Assembly (NCBI RefSeq): GCF_932274485.2
Contig: NC_065883.2
Coordinates: 73,553,839 to 73,617,838, forward strand
Direction of reading: 5' to 3'
DNA: 64,000 nucleotides
From: Patella vulgata
Taxonomy: Eukaryota > Mollusca > Gastropoda > Patellidae
This document shows, one piece after another, positions 41,056-52,939 of the stretch. Made by a program: the position numbers and the translations under genes. Numbering within the stretch: position 1 is the stretch's first letter; the number at the start of each line of letters is the position of its first letter. The notes beneath the pieces were generated by a model. It was not told the DNA's origin. It made no database searches and saw only the letters and a program-made list of their open reading frames with translations.

Positions 41056-41097
41056 TGATCTTGTCATGAAGCTATTTGAGGACATATAAATTGAGAA

Positions 41098-41332
41098 ATT
41101 ATTATTATTATTATTATTCATCTTCTATAGCGCTTCATTATATCTGGTGATATTTCTGAGCGTTTAACAAATGTCACATCACAGTTTGTAATAATATTTA
41201 AACAAGTGTGTTTTTAACTCTGATTTAAATTTAAGAAAAGTTGAACTTTCTCTAATTGTTCTTGGTCTGCAAACTGTAGATCTGACATTATCATTTTGAG
41301 TTTAATCATAATAAAAAATTGTTTTAATGTCA
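41098..41332 (-). mobile_element. 5'-truncated LINE 3' end (L2/CR1-like)
   Basis: Read on the minus strand, 37 codons (41292-41179) include RPRTIRESSTFLKFKSELKT then HLFKYYYKL and a stop. The pattern IRES-S-FK-LKTHLF is typical of the C-terminus of reverse-transcriptase ORFs in L2/CR1-type LINEs. It is followed by a 3' UTR with AAGCGCTATAGAAGATGAAT and an (AAT)n tail at 41098-41118. Only the last part of the element is present, the usual 5' truncation. Confidence 0.8.
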
Positions 41333-41529
41333 AGTCAAGCTAAGTAGATCATTTTGGAACTGATTGAAATTGAAAAAAAAAAAAATCACTTATCAGAGTT
41401 ATATTTTAAGTGTTTTTCAAATACATTTAGTTTATTTAGCTTAATGGGCCCTGCTGTAAAACAAATCTAGGACATACCCTGACACTCGAACAATCCAGAA
41501 CATACCCTGACATACCTAAGAACATGTTA
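41333..41529. other. No gene recognised
   Basis: AT-rich; AATCCAGAACATACCCTGAC is partly duplicated. Confidence 0.5.
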
Positions 41530-41815
41530 TTATTCTAAGTAAACGTGAGTCTTGCATTTTAAGTTATTATGATGATGAGTCAATTGTTATTTTAAGTTAT
41601 TACCGTGAGTCAATAACAAATTGTTATTTTAGGTTATTACAATGAGTCAATTGTGATTTTAAGTTATTACGATGAGTCAATTGATATTTTAGGTTATTGC
41701 AGTGAGTCATTTGTTATTTTAGGTTATTACTATGAGTAAATTCTTGGGTCAATTGTTACATGTATTTTAGGTTATTACAATGAGTCAGTTGTTATTTAAG
41801 GTAATTAGGATATTG
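41530..41815 (+). repeat. Minisatellite of about 30-bp units
   Basis: TTGTTATTTTAGGTTATTAC-ATGAGTCAA, eight or nine diverged units. Confidence 0.9.
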
Positions 41816-42004
41816 TAGGTACTTAGAGTACAGTAGTCTATGATTATTTCCAATGATATTATTTAAAATATTAACGACAAATGTTTTGGCGAGAGTGATA
41901 ATTGAGTGATAATTAAGTGATATTTAAACCTGTGAAACCAATTAAGACTGTTATATAGTCTACTGTTATATGCATGTATCACTTTATTAGAATTCCATCC
42001 ATTT

Positions 42005-42189
42005 ATTGTCTAATTACTTATACAGATAACTTGGTGAATCATCTCTCTTACTCTCTCTCTCTCTTCTGCGAAACATCCCTATACTCTAGCAAATTATTGA
42101 AATAAAATTGAACCATATGTTAGTCCCGAAACAGTGTAACACTTAATTTATTGTCTAATTACCTATACAGTTAGGCCCTACTTTGGTGA

Positions 42190-42231
<42 letters not shown>

Positions 42232-42335
42232 TCCTATGTCTTTATTATCGCTCTCACTACTATATATCCCTACACCCTAGCAAATAAAATTGAAATATAA
42301 TTGAACCATATGTTAATCCTGAATCAGCATAACAC
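42005..42335 (+). repeat. Tandem duplication with SINE-A 3' pieces
   Basis: TTTATTGTCTAATTACTTAT, GGTGAATCATCTCTCT, (CT)n, CCCTA-ACCCTAGCAAAT and AATTGAACCATATGTTAGTC repeated at about 42158. CT tracts at 42048 and 42195. Confidence 0.8.
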
Positions 42336-42690
42336 TTAATTAAAAAGTTATAAAAAGTTATGAAAATGTTGACACTTTCATTGATTTAGATTTTATGTAA
42401 TCTTTGACTTCCTGTGTCCATTAATGGCACACTTAATTAAAAAGTCATAAAACATTATGAAAACATTGACACTTGTCATAAAGGGTAATGTATAGGACTT
42501 GAATCTCAATGATAGAGATAAATACATAATGACTGTTTAATGATAGATTCTGTACATAAAGTTGATGACAATATGGAATCGTCAATACTTGTTAATGAGT
42601 AATCTAAATATGAGACAATGACACAATTTCACATAGCATATAGATATATAGATAATGGCAATGGAATTAATATATGAAGTTGTTCTAGTG
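42336..42690 (+). repeat. Short duplication in otherwise unassigned sequence
   Basis: ACACTTAATTAAAAAGTTAT, TATGAAAATGTTGACACTTT and again ACACTTAATTAAAAAGTCAT, TATGAAAACATTGACACTTG (42330-42480). No gene seen. Confidence 0.6.
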
Positions 42691-42697
42691 CTTATTG

Positions 42698-42982
42698 GGT
42701 TGGGGGTGGGGGTGGGGGGATAGCTAAATTGTCAGCACGTGCGCGCTGTATCATAAAGTCTGTCATTGAGTCAGCTGGCGTGGTTTCGATTTCCCGGTTG
42801 TATGTGACAAGGAGTAGGGTCGCCTGCCAAACCTCGTGGGATTTCTCTGGGTCCTCCGGTTTCCTCCCACTGCTAAAGACCCTGACGCGCAAGCGAATTA
42901 TGGAAATAGAATTGAACCATATGTTAGCCCCGAAATGACCTAGTTTGTGTCAAGTTGACGTTAAACCCCATTTCTCTCTCTG
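42698..42982 (+). mobile_element. SINE-A, full length with 10-bp target duplication
   Basis: GTGCTTATTG at 42688-42697 and 42983-42992. G-rich head start GGTTGGGGGTGGGGG, complete core, CT tail. Confidence 0.95.
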
Positions 42983-42997
42983 GTGCTTATTGTATGC

Positions 42998-43245
42998 CAT
43001 GGTTTCTGTTTGTCAGTGGTGCAGGATGGAGGGTCTGACAGCTGTCTAGTCATTCGGATGGGACGGAAAACCGAGGTCCTGTGTACAAATTGGTGTGCAC
43101 GTAAAAGATCCCATGATAGATGGAATTCGATATAAGAGTAAGCCGTAGTGCTGCTGTTCCTCATAGCACACTGTATGGCGTATGTCCGTCTTCATTAGCC
43201 AAGTTCGGAGCAGAACGGTAGGATGTTAAACCCCATTTCATTTCA
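42998..43245 (+). mobile_element. SINE-B, 5'-truncated
   Basis: CCATGGTTTCTGTTTGTCAG to ATGTTAAACCCCATTTCATT; small internal deletions. Confidence 0.9.
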
Positions 43246-43642
43246 TTTATTGTATGTATTTTTATGGGCTCATCATTTGGTTTTCCTTAGGAGCTCATTT
43301 GGACAGTTTATATGTTAAGTACTGCCAGTTCCAACTGAATGTACATGTATTTTATCAATTGTTATGTTAATTGCTAGTTTAATTGTCATTTTACTAATTC
43401 ACCTTCCAGACACAAATGATTGTATTATTTATTTACCTGTACAGATTAGATGTTTCATTGAGGTGTATTTACCTGAGATAAAACTGTCGGATCTTATCTT
43501 ATATGTAGGTAAATTGATGTGTTTTTACCTGTGTCGGATCTTATCTTCGTTAATTTATTGTACAGTAAAGATGTTTATTAATAAATTACTTTGAATTTAC
43601 ATTTATGAATTTAAAGAGGCTTATTAATAGCTTTTAAACCTT
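43246..43642. other. No supported gene
   Basis: TTTACCTG-A-like words recur (43430-43530) and a 76-codon open frame (43364-43594) lacks motifs. Confidence 0.5.
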
Positions 43643-43930
43643 TGCGGGTTGGGTGGGGTGATGGCCGAATGGTTTAACATGTGTGCGCTGTATCGTAAGG
43701 TCTGTCATTAAGTCAACTGACAGGGTTTCGATTCGCCCGCTGTACGTGACAAGGAGTAGGGTTGCCTGTCCAACCTCAAGGGTTTTTTTCCGGGTCCTCT
43801 GGTTTCCTCCCACTGATAAAAGACTCTTACTTGCAAGCGATTTAATGAAATAAGATTGAACCATATGTTAATCCCAAAATGACCTAGTTTGTGTTGAGTG
43901 GCTGTTAAACCCCATTTCTCTCTCTCTCTA
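43643..43930 (+). mobile_element. SINE-A, full length
   Basis: CGGGTTGGGTGGGGTGATGG head to GGCTGTTAAACCCCATTTCT. Confidence 0.9.
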
Positions 43931-43994
43931 TTCAAGATTTAACCTTGCTTCTCCATTTTTGAAATAATTCATTAAATGCCTGAAGCGTTTTAAT

Positions 43995-44120
43995 CTACTG
44001 ACCCAGAGAGTTGATTATGGGCTTATCATGTTAATAAATGTTCAAATAATAGTTTATAGAACATCTGAAATCAAAATAAATATCTATGTAGGCAGATTTA
44101 GCTCTTGCATTATCTTTGAT
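43995..44120 (+). mobile_element. MITE-C right-end fragment
   Basis: GAGAGTTGATTATGGGCTTA, CAAATAATAGTTTATAGAAC, GGCAGATTTAGCTCTTGCAT. Confidence 0.75.
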
Positions 44121-44448
44121 AAAATAAAAAAATGTTTCAGTGAGAGCCTGTAGTAATTGATGTCAGGGTTCGTTGTGATTCAAACCACTTGTAAATTAAA
44201 GAGTCAGATCTCAGTGGTTTCTGGTTTCAGGTTGATATCAAACACATCTAATCCACTTGAGGTAATTGAGATTAATATTTCATGATCAAATTTGATCCAC
44301 AGTATTTCATTTTTCGTTCAGAGATTGTGATCTTGTTTAAGTATCCGAGTATGTGTAGGTGGGTGAAGGATGTGGCTGTCATTTTTTTTTCAAAGATTGT
44401 GATAAGGTTTATAATAAATCTTTACGCACTACACTACACTGAATGATT
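44121..44448. other. No gene recognised
   Basis: Unassigned AT-rich sequence. Confidence 0.5.
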
Positions 44449-44712
44449 TGAGGGTGGGAGTGGCCGAATTGTTAGCGCGTGCGTATTATATTATAAGGTC
44501 ATTGAGTCAACTGGCATGGTTTCGATTCCCCGGTTGTACGTGACAAGGAGTAGGGTCGCCTGTCCAATCTCGTGGGTTTTCTCTGGGTGCTCCAGTTTCC
44601 ATCCATGGCTAAAAACCCCTACCCGCCAGCGAATTATGGAAATAAAAATTGAACCAAAGGTTAGTCCCGAAATGACCTAGGTTGTGTCGAGTGGACGTTA
44701 AACACAATTTCT
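44449..44712 (+). mobile_element. SINE-A, full length
   Basis: GGTGGGAGTGGCCGAATTGT head; CTCGTGGGTTTTCTCTGGG; tail replaced by A8. Confidence 0.9.
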
Positions 44713-44842
44713 AAAAAAAAACAACCCCGCAAATCACTGAACGATTCACTTACACTAGTATTAGTTTTAGGTTTTATTTTGTCCTATTAAATGGGCATTG
44801 TTTCATAAGCTGTTTCAATGGCATTTAGTAATTGAACTAGAG

Positions 44843-46222
44843 TATACAGGTCACAATTCTATGGAATACAATTACTGCTTTTTACTGAGCGACGTTTCGA
44901 CTAGGCTTCTCTAGTCATTATCAAGCTATGATAAAAAATGAAAATATGACAGGACAATATATACATGTACACCACAATGCTAAGTTAATGATGACAAACC
45001 AGGGATGTAACTTAATTACGTGTACCTAATGGTAATCTGATTTAATTGTACGCTAATAAGTAATAATACCAATTAACCTAAAAAATTGACTAATTGATTA
45101 ATGGATAAGTTGTTGTGGAGTATACACAATGATTAGTGGGTTTTAATAATACAAACGTTGCAAGAAAATGAAAATTGATGAAATGTTATCAACGACCCCT
45201 TTCACTGAAATAAATACAAATGGTAAAAGGATAGATTGTTGTGGAGTATTTACAACGATTTGATGAGGTTTTGATAATGACAACATCCCACGAAGATGAG
45301 ATTTGATTTGTGTTATGACCAAAATAATTGATATGTGGATGTTGATGCGAGTGATTACACTGATATACGAAAAACCCTTAGAACAATGACTGCACAAATG
45401 ATCAATAGTCCCCTGAAGGCTGACAATTTAAAATATTGAGTGGTACTTCACTGGATGTTATGGTGATGTAGAAAAGCAGGGTTAGAAATATTGAGTGCAT
45501 TAAATTACAATAACCGCAGGCCTGAAAAGCAGAAATGCCTGAAAAGCAAAAATAAAAATAGTTGGGAATTATTAGTTGTCATTTTTGCATATTATGATGG
45601 TTATTACAAACTTAAAGTTGTTACTGGAATATTTTAAATTGTCAGCCTTCAGGGGACTATTGATCATTTGTGCAGTCATTGTTCTAAGGGTTTTTCGTAT
45701 ATCAGTGTAATCACTCGCATCAACATCCACATATCAATTATTTTGGTCATAACACAAATCAAATCTCATCTTCGTGGGATGTTGTCATTATCAAAACCTC
45801 ATCAAATCGTTGTAAATACTCCACAACAATCTATCCTTTTACCATTTGTATTTATTTCAGTGAAAGGGGTCGTTGATAACATTTCATCAATTTTCATTTT
45901 CTTGCAACGTTTGTATTATTAAAACCCACTAATCATTGTGTATACTCCACAACAACTTATCCATTAATCAATTAGTCAATTTTTTAGGTTAATTGGTATT
46001 ATTACTTATTAGCGTACAATTAAATCAGATTACCATTAGGTACACGTAATTAAGTTACATCCCTGGTTTGTCATCATTAACTTAGCATTGTGGTGTACAT
46101 GTATATATTGTCCTGTCATATTTTCATTTTTTATCATAGCTTGATAATGACTAGAGAAGCCTAGTCGAAATGTCGCTCAGTAAAAAGCAGTAATTGTATT
46201 CCATAGAATTGTGACCTGTATA
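44843..46222. mobile_element. 1380-bp near-perfect palindrome with Penelope-like ends
   Basis: The left arm 44843-45437 and right arm 45628-46222 (595 bp each) are inverse copies with no length difference. I find one mismatch, in GAGCGACGTTTCGAC against its partner CGACATTTCGAC. A 190-bp unpaired centre separates them. The outer ends read TATACAGGTCACAATTCTAT, GGAATACAATTACT, CTGAGCGACGTTTCGACTAG. The identical 84-codon open frames in both arms (45143-45397 minus, 45668-45922 plus) are mirror images with no recognised domain. Confidence 0.9.
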
Positions 46223-46224
46223 TT

Positions 46225-46430
46225 GTTTCATAAGGTCTGTCAAGTGGTGTGGTTTCGATCCAACCCTTGTACATGACATACAGGTCGCATTTCTGTATTT
46301 TCTCCGGATCCTCCGATTTCCTCATACTGCTTAACACCTGTAATTGAAACAGACTTGTACCATATGTTAGTCTCAATAAGACCCAGTTTATGTTGGATGA
46401 ATGTTACAGTCCTCTCTCTCTCTCACTTTA
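46225..46430 (+). mobile_element. SINE-A, diverged, first part missing
   Basis: TTTCATAAGGTCTGTCAAGT, TTTTCTCCGGATCCTCCGAT, GTTAGTCTCAATAAGACC, (CT)n. Confidence 0.75.
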
Positions 46431-46609
46431 AGTATTGGAGGAGTTTGTTGATGGGTGTGGCTGTTTGTAAAGTGAATAGAATGTCAAATTGTTTGTTGCT
46501 AGGTTTTTACTGTATGAGAGATTATTGTATATTGAGAGTGAATTGTCACCATTCAAAAATTGAAATTGAGTTTAGTGTCATACTGTTCCTTTCTTCATTG
46601 TTTACTCCG

Positions 46610-46822
46610 TGTTGACTGAGAAAGTGTATCGGGATATTCTCCGTCATGCTTCCCCCTTGTCAATAGTGCAGCTGTGTAGGACGGAGGGCCTGGCCAGTGA
46701 TGATGTATAGTCTTTCGGATGGAATGAAAACCGAGGTCCCATGTACACATGACTTCCATGTAAAAGAACCCTTGACAGTTGGAATGCAATATAAGAGTAG
46801 GCCGTACAAAATTTCCCTCATA
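46610..46822 (+). mobile_element. SINE-B, 5'-truncated
   Basis: GTTGACTGAGAAAGTGTATC, CTTCCCCCTTGTCAATAGTG, AAAGAACCCTTGACAGTTGG, cut at AAATTTCCCTCATACATG by the next SINE. Confidence 0.85.
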
Positions 46823-46830
46823 CATGTAGC

Positions 46831-47078
46831 AGGGGGGTTGGATGGCCGAATGGTTTGCACGGGCACGTTATATCATAAGGTCTGTCATTGAGTCAACCAG
46901 CGTGGTTTCGATTCCCGTGTACGCGACAAGGAGTAGGGTCGTCTATCCAACTTTGTGGGTTTTGTCCGGGTCTTCTGGTTTCCTCCCACTGCTAAAGACC
47001 ACTACACGCAATTTTGAAAGAAAAGAACCATATGTTAGTCCCGAAATGACCTTGTTTTTGTATAGTGGGTGTTAAACC

Positions 47079-47112
<34 letters not shown>
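46831..47112 (+). mobile_element. SINE-A, full length, with target duplication, inserted in SINE-B
   Basis: CTCATACATGTA lies before (46818-46829) and after (47111-47122) the copy. Head GGGGGGTTGGATGGCCGAAT. Confidence 0.85.
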
Positions 47113-47116
<4 letters not shown>

Positions 47117-47122
47117 CATGTA

Positions 47123-47848
47123 CATGTAGCACTAGCTAGAGGTGACCGACCAGCTAAGGCTAGTAACACGACACTCTAGAACACTAGGCTATCCAAACGG
47201 CCCTAGTATTTTATTTAAAACTTTACTAGTCACAACACTCTAGACGAATATGTCATCTGAAATACTAGGTGTATTTAACTAAATCGCTCTCTCATGGATT
47301 TGTTGAGGAGACTTAATCCCCCACTAACTTACCAAATAAAGTACCTTCATGGTTAATTACCCCAGGAGAATGGTATACGGGTATGTGTAATGTTCCCTGA
47401 TGTTCTGGTTTTTATGCGTACATGTAGAAATATACATTAACTGGTAATAAATTAAAAGATATAATGATAGTTTCATATTTGATGTTTTTTGTACCTGGTA
47501 ATATATATTACCTGGTAATATACAACACAATTATAAATTCATATTTCATGTTTCATGGTTGATATGGTCATTGAGTATGCACAACATGATACACTGCAGG
47601 GGAATGACTTACGAAATCTGAACAGGCCTTTTCGACGGAATGCTTGTCTATGATATCACCCTAGCTGGAAGGGGACATTAACCTTAATGCCACCCGCATA
47701 GAATGATGGATATTTGGTTCCTTAGAAAAGTCTCCAAAAGGAACCAAATGCGAAAAAATATGGGTTGTCAAAGGGAAATCGAATCTAAGACGGTGCGAGA
47801 GCAATAAATAGAACTCAAAATGGCAAAGTACATGTAATTCATATAAAA
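47123..47848. other. About 700 bp without a recognised gene
   Basis: TACCTGGTAATATA occurs twice at 47490-47522. No exon found. Confidence 0.5.
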
Positions 47849-48030
47849 TGAAATGAAATGGGGTTTAACATCCTACTGGGCTAATGAATACATTGATGTT
47901 TTTGTCTGTTTTGACCAAATTATGGCCGTTATGACCAACTCATGGTCATTATGACCAAAGTTAATTCTGGCCTTTATTGTTAAAGGAAGTTATGAAGGAA
48001 ATGGCTTTTAACGTCCTACTGTTCTGCTCT
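47849..48030 (-). mobile_element. SINE-B tail fragments
   Basis: AAATGAAATGAAATGGGGTT at 47848 and GGCTTTTAACGTCCTACTGT at 48003; between them ATGACCAA words repeat. Confidence 0.6.
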
Positions 48031-48149
48031 AACGAAGAGGAGCATACCCCATACTGTTTGCAATGACAAGAAATCTACCACAAGGGAATGCTTTCATTAG
48101 TACATGATCAACAAGAGTGTCACCTTAAAGACAGGGCAAAAAAAAAAGA

Positions 48150-48295
48150 ATGATGGAATGACTTGACGAAACTCTGCTAGCGTCATTTTGGGACTTAAAA
48201 AAGATTGATGACTCAACGGAACTCTACTAGCGTCCTTTTGAGACTAAAAAAAGATTGATGACTCGCCGAAACACTACTGCGGTCATTTTGTATTT
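48150..48295 (+). repeat. Three 53-bp tandem units
   Basis: GATGACTTGACGAAACTCTG, CTAGCGTCATTTTGGGACT, AAAAAAGATT. Confidence 0.9.
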
Positions 48296-48684
48296 CTATG
48301 GCTGAGGATTTCGCTCAGACAGTGGCTTCTCCACAATTCAAATTATAATCCTAAAATGTAATAGAACAAGCCAAGAGTGAGGCTGATGTCCCCCCACCAA
48401 AATCCCAAAATAAATAGATGACACATATTAATTTATCAAAAATGTATTTTTTTCAATGTATCAAGCAATCAAACTGATTATCAACTATACACTAAGTTTC
48501 ATCACTCTCTATCAGATAGAATCAAATTTAATCTTGTCCTAAAGCATTGACCAATGTAATTGCTTAGCTTTAGTTCGAAATGTTTATCATTGAACTCAGT
48601 CAAGTCATTCATCTAATGAACATCTACATCAAGTTTAAACATTCTACCTCAATTAAAAGCAGTCTAGTTATGTTCCAAAGTCTT
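48296..48684. other. No gene recognised
   Basis: Unassigned AT-rich sequence. Confidence 0.5.
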
Positions 48685-48989
48685 GTTCAGTTTTTTCGTC
48701 AATTAATTGATACAAAGAAATTGAACATGTATGGAGGACATTGACGGCGAATTAATTGAAACAATTTAATTGAATCAACTAATTGACGTATCAAAATTCC
48801 TTTGATATTTATTGACGGCTCGTCAATTAAATATACCGTGTGTGCTAGTGGCAGAGATGTTTTCATCTCGAAGTTTTCGATCAGAATGAAAATTGTCGCT
48901 AAAACATTGATCGTGTGTGGGCAAGGTCAATTTCGCCAATTAATTTATATCAGTTAATTGCCACCAATTAATTGACGAAAAAATTGAAC
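48685..48989. mobile_element. TIR element Q
   Basis: GTTCAGTTTTTTCGTCAATT-AATTG and the inverse of the right end, GTTCAATTTTTTCGTCAATT-AATTG: 25-bp TIRs with one mismatch, 305 bp. The interior repeats CAATTAATTG words. Only one copy in the window. Confidence 0.75.
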
Positions 48990-49074
48990 ATGTATTGGCC
49001 GCTTCAGCCTAAGCAGAAAATTCTCATCATGGTAATGATGTAATGAATCTATACTCGGAGTTTCATCACTCTGT

Positions 49075-49354
49075 GGGGGGTTGGATGGTCGAATGGTTAG
49101 CATGCGCTCACTGTATCATACGGTAAGTCATTGAGTCAACTGGCGGGGTTTCGATTCCCCAGTTGTACGTGACAAGGAGTAGGGTCGCCTGTCCAACCTC
49201 ATGGGTTTTCTCTGGGTCCTCCGGTTTCCTCCCACTGCTAAAAGACCCCTACGCGCAAGCGAATTATTGAAATAAAATTGAACCATGTGTTAGTCCCGAA
49301 ATGACCTAGTTTGTGTGGAGTGGGCATTAAACCCCATTTCTCTCTCTCTCTCTC
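49075..49354 (+). mobile_element. SINE-A, full length with 12-bp target duplication
   Basis: TCATCACTCTGT at 49063-49074 and 49355-49366; intact head GGGGGGTTGGATGGTCGAAT. Confidence 0.95.
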
Positions 49355-49365
49355 TCATCACTCTG

Positions 49366-49624
49366 TCTTCATTAGCCCGCTAGGTGCAGAAAAAATCCAT
49401 TCCATTTCATTTCACTTCTTTTATTTCATGTGTAAATATTTAATATTGTGTACCAAATATAAAGTTTAGGTCTTTTTTAATCATTGAATTTATCAGAGCC
49501 ATCGGTAAAACTATTGATGTCGGGTACAGTAAACATGGATGGTCGTTAATAATTAATTATATCCTTGTCACATTAATGCACTCATCTTATTGTATTTATA
49601 TTTAGATACCGCTATATAAAAGGG
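49366..49624. other. No gene; SINE-B tail scrap
   Basis: CTTCATTAGCCCGCTAGGTG, CATTCCATTTCATTTC at 49367-49420. Confidence 0.6.
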
Positions 49625-49627
49625 TTT

Positions 49628-49902
49628 GGACGTGGTTCCCCCTTGTCAGTGGTGCAGGATGGAGGGCCTGACAAGAACAGCTGTCTAGTAGTTCGGAAGG
49701 TACGGAAAACTGAGGTCCTGTGTACATATTGGCGTGCACGTAAAAGATCCATTGACAGTTGGAATTCGATATAAGAGTAGGCCATAGTGCCGCTGTCAAG
49801 GCAAAATTTCACTCCTAGCACACTGTATGGCGTATGCCCGTCTTCATTAGCCCAGTCGGAGCAGAACAGTAGGACATTAAACCTCATTTCATTTCATTTC
49901 AT
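49628..49902 (+). mobile_element. SINE-B, 5'-truncated
   Basis: GGACGTGGTTCCCCCTTGTC to AGGACATTAAACCTCATTTC. Confidence 0.9.
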
Positions 49903-50187
49903 CTTATAAAAGGGTTTGAAAGATATAAGGGAGAAGGAGATAGAGACAGAAATGGGGTTTAACGTCTACACGACACAAATTCATGACGTACATGGTATAA
50001 TTTTGTGGGGCTGACAGTTGCACTTTTGTATAACTCAAAATGTCCATTGTGAACCTCGTACATGCTTTTGAGCAAGCCGCCGCTACCTGTTAATCCTACG
50101 GTTCAACTCAACAAATAAAAACCCAAATGAGGAAATATAATACGAGTGGACGAGTGGACGTTAAACCCCAAGTTAAACCCCACCTCC

Positions 50188-50242
<55 letters not shown>

Positions 50243-50360
50243 ATTTTCTCTTTCAATATGTGAAATCTGTAATCTTCAGTGAGGAAAATGATACGAATTC
50301 TCTTTCAATATGTGAAATCTGTTATCTTCAGTGAGGAAAATGATACAAATTCTCTTTTAT
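49903..50360. repeat. CT tract and 50-bp duplication; no gene
   Basis: SINE-A end scraps (GAAATGGGGTTTAACGTCTA at 49950, GTGGACGTTAAACCCC at 50154), (CT)n at 50186-50240, then TCTCTTTCAATATGTGAAAT, CTTCAGTGAGGAAAATGATAC twice. Confidence 0.8.
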
Positions 50361-50997
50361 ATTTAGACAACTAGAAGGAATGTTTTTACTACAAATCTGT
50401 TCAATAATCTTTATTGATTAGTGTCAGGAATGTTTATGAACTTGCGATTCCCTCGGAGCGAAAACATCGCTCATTTACACTTCATTGTTTAATAATTCAT
50501 GTGGATGTGATAGAATCTTGGGAAAATTGAATATACTATGTGTGTTATTAAAGATTAAGTGGAAATTATTTCCTCCAGCAAAGTAAATGAAACCCATGCT
50601 GTACGTTCTGCGTGGATTTGAATAATTGAATATCATTTAGAAAAAAAAACAGATTTCTTTTTTTTTATGTTGTAAAATATGAAAAGATTTTTTTCTATAA
50701 GAATGTTTCATGCAGGATTTTATTTGCTTGGTAAATATTAGGGTTATGGCTTTGAGCTATGTGTATTCAATGATAGAAACTTCATGAAACATAATCATGA
50801 ATTGAGTTTATTTATAAAATTTGAATGAAACAGATATCACGCAAATATGTTTGAAGTAAAATTGAAGTTAAGTTAAACAAACAAACAATGGTCCATACAG
50901 CAGTACAAGGACCTGTGTACCGTGTATGTAGGTTATTGCTAGTATAGTAGCTACATGTAGGTACCTATGTACACAATAATTGTGACTGACAGTTTCA
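50361..50997. other. No gene recognised
   Basis: Unassigned AT-rich sequence with poly-A and poly-T runs. Confidence 0.5.
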
Positions 50998-51006
50998 GCC
51001 TATTCA

Positions 51007-51392
51007 TGAAAATGAAAATGAAATGAAATGGGGTTTAACGCCCTACTGTTCTGTTCCTATGCTGGGCTAATGAAGACGGGCATAGGCTACACCATACAGT
51101 GTGCTATGAGGGAAATTTTGCCCGGGCAGCGGCACTATTGCCTACTCTTATATCTAATTCCAACTGCCAAGGGATCTTTTACGTGCATTCTAATGTATAC
51201 ACAGGACCTCAGTTTTTTGTTTCATCCAAAGGACTAGACAGCTGTCCTTGTCAGGCCCTCCGTCCTGCATCACTGACAAGGGGGAACCACGCCGGAAAAT
51301 CTGGATGAACTTTCTCGGCCAAAGCAGGGATCGAACACCCGACCTCAAGGCTAGCGAGCCAGCGTCTTACCCACTTAGCTACGTGATCCCCT
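51007..51392 (-). mobile_element. SINE-B, full length with 9-bp target duplication
   Basis: GCCTATTCA at 50998-51006 and 51393-51401; complete head TACCCACTTAGCTACGTGAT. Confidence 0.95.
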
Positions 51393-51457
51393 GCCTATTC
51401 AGGCTGAATGAATAGGACATTATGCCGCTGATTAAGTTCTGCACAGCCCCGGGCGTG

Positions 51458-51662
51458 TGCCATTGTTTCCATTCCCTGGTTGTACGTGATAAGGAATAGG
51501 GTCGCCTGTCCAATCTTGGTGTGTTTTCTCCGTGTCCTCCGGTTTCCTCCCACTGCTAAAGACCCAAGCGAATTATTGAAATAAAATTGAACCATGTGTT
51601 AGTCCCGAAATGACCTAGTTTGTGTCGAGTGAACGTTAAACCCCATTTCTCTCTCTCTCCCA
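51458..51662 (+). mobile_element. SINE-A, head missing
   Basis: TGTTTCCATTCCCTGGTTGT to CGTTAAACCCCATTTCTCTC. Confidence 0.9.
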
Positions 51663-52445
51663 CCGGGCCTGTGAAGATACAGGCTTCACTCAAAATGAAA
51701 AAAAAATATCAGAGTAAAACAGAGAATAACTTAGCAATGGATACCAGAGAGAGAGAGAGAGAGAGTGTGAGAGAAATGGTGTTTAATGTCCACTCGACAC
51801 AAACTAGGTCATTTCAGGACCAACATATGGTTCAATTTTATTTTAATAATTTGCTTGCGTGCAGTGGAAGGAAATCCACGAGGTTGAACAGGCGACCCAA
51901 CTCTTTGTCAGTACAACCGGAAATCGAAACCACGCCAGTTGACTCAATGACAGACCTTATGATACAAGGCGCACACAATAACCATTCGGGCAGCCTTTCC
52001 CCCAGGTCCATAATGATACAGGCTTCAAACAAAATGATAAGCAATTTCACAGTGAAAAACTTAGCAATGAAAACAAGAAAGACGCAAGATTTGTCTCAAG
52101 CCCATAATGATACAATTTCACTACAAGATATTAAGATGCAAGGCTTGTCCCAGGCCCATAATGATATAGTTTTCACTCAAAATGAGAAAAACTTAGTAAT
52201 GGATACAACAAGACCCAAGCCTTGTCCCAAGCCCATAATGATACAATTTCACTACAAGAAATTAAGATGCAAGGCTTGTCCCAGGCCCATAATGATATAG
52301 TTTTCACTCAAAATGAGAAAAACTTAGCAATAGATACAACAAGACCCAAGACTTGTCTTAAGACCATAATTATACGAGAAAGACGCAAGCTCATAATGAT
52401 ACAATCTCACTATAACAGTGGCTACAAGAAAGGCGGCAGAATTGT
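51663..52445 (+). repeat. Tandem array of about 60-bp units, split by a SINE-A
   Basis: CCATAATGATACAATTTCAC, TACAAGATATTAAGATGCAA, GGCTTGTCCCAGGCC alternates with TAGTTTTCACTCAAAATGAG, AAAAACTTAGCAATGGATAC. About 12 half-units. A 226-codon open frame crosses the array and the SINE, so it is not a gene. Confidence 0.9.
51745..51995 (-). mobile_element. SINE-A inserted in the tandem array
   Basis: (GA)n, TGGTGTTTAATGTCCACTCG to CATTCGGGCAGCC; array units continue on both sides. Confidence 0.9.
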
Positions 52446-52544
52446 CGAGCTTGTGTAGAAGATTAAGTTGGCCTTAAGCATGTAATCAAATAATGATTGA
52501 TAGCAGACGGCTTATCTTCGTCCAGTAATTATCAGTGCTATACT

Positions 52545-52760
52545 ATATAAAGATGTTACAACTATAACCTAGTAACACCTTCAGATGCTTGTCTTTTTTG
52601 CTGTCGAGAGATCGGCAACCTCATTTATTATAAGTAAATGAGAAATGAACAAAAATTAAGATGTTAGGACCATAACCTGTTAACACCTTCAGATGATTGT
52701 CTCTTTTCTGTCGAGAGATCGGCAACCTCATTATTATTCATTACATAAGAAATGAATAAG
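52545..52760 (+). repeat. Tandem duplication of about 120 bp
   Basis: AAGATGTTACAACTATAACC, AACACCTTCAGATGCTTGTC, GTCGAGAGATCGGCAACCTC occurs twice. Confidence 0.9.
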
Positions 52761-52930
52761 AAAATTAGTGTGAATCTAAGAATATTTGAAGGGAGGGTGA
52801 GTTAATCAGTAAAAGGAGCACTTAAATTTAGGGGAATGGGGGAACTCAGAATTGGCACTTCTCTGTAGATTATAATTAATATTAACTTGAATTTATTTTA
52901 TGGGGGGGGGGAGAACTTTACACCCTGTAC
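52761..52930. other. No gene; short G run
   Basis: G9 at about 52903. Confidence 0.5.
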
Positions 52931-52939
52931 CCCAACCCT

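Noticed and set aside
45143-45922. Two identical 84-codon proteins
   Set aside because: They are mirror images in the palindrome arms, so identity says nothing about coding; no motif recognised.
51620-52300. 226-codon open frame
   Set aside because: It runs through a SINE-A in antisense and a tandem array; no protein features.
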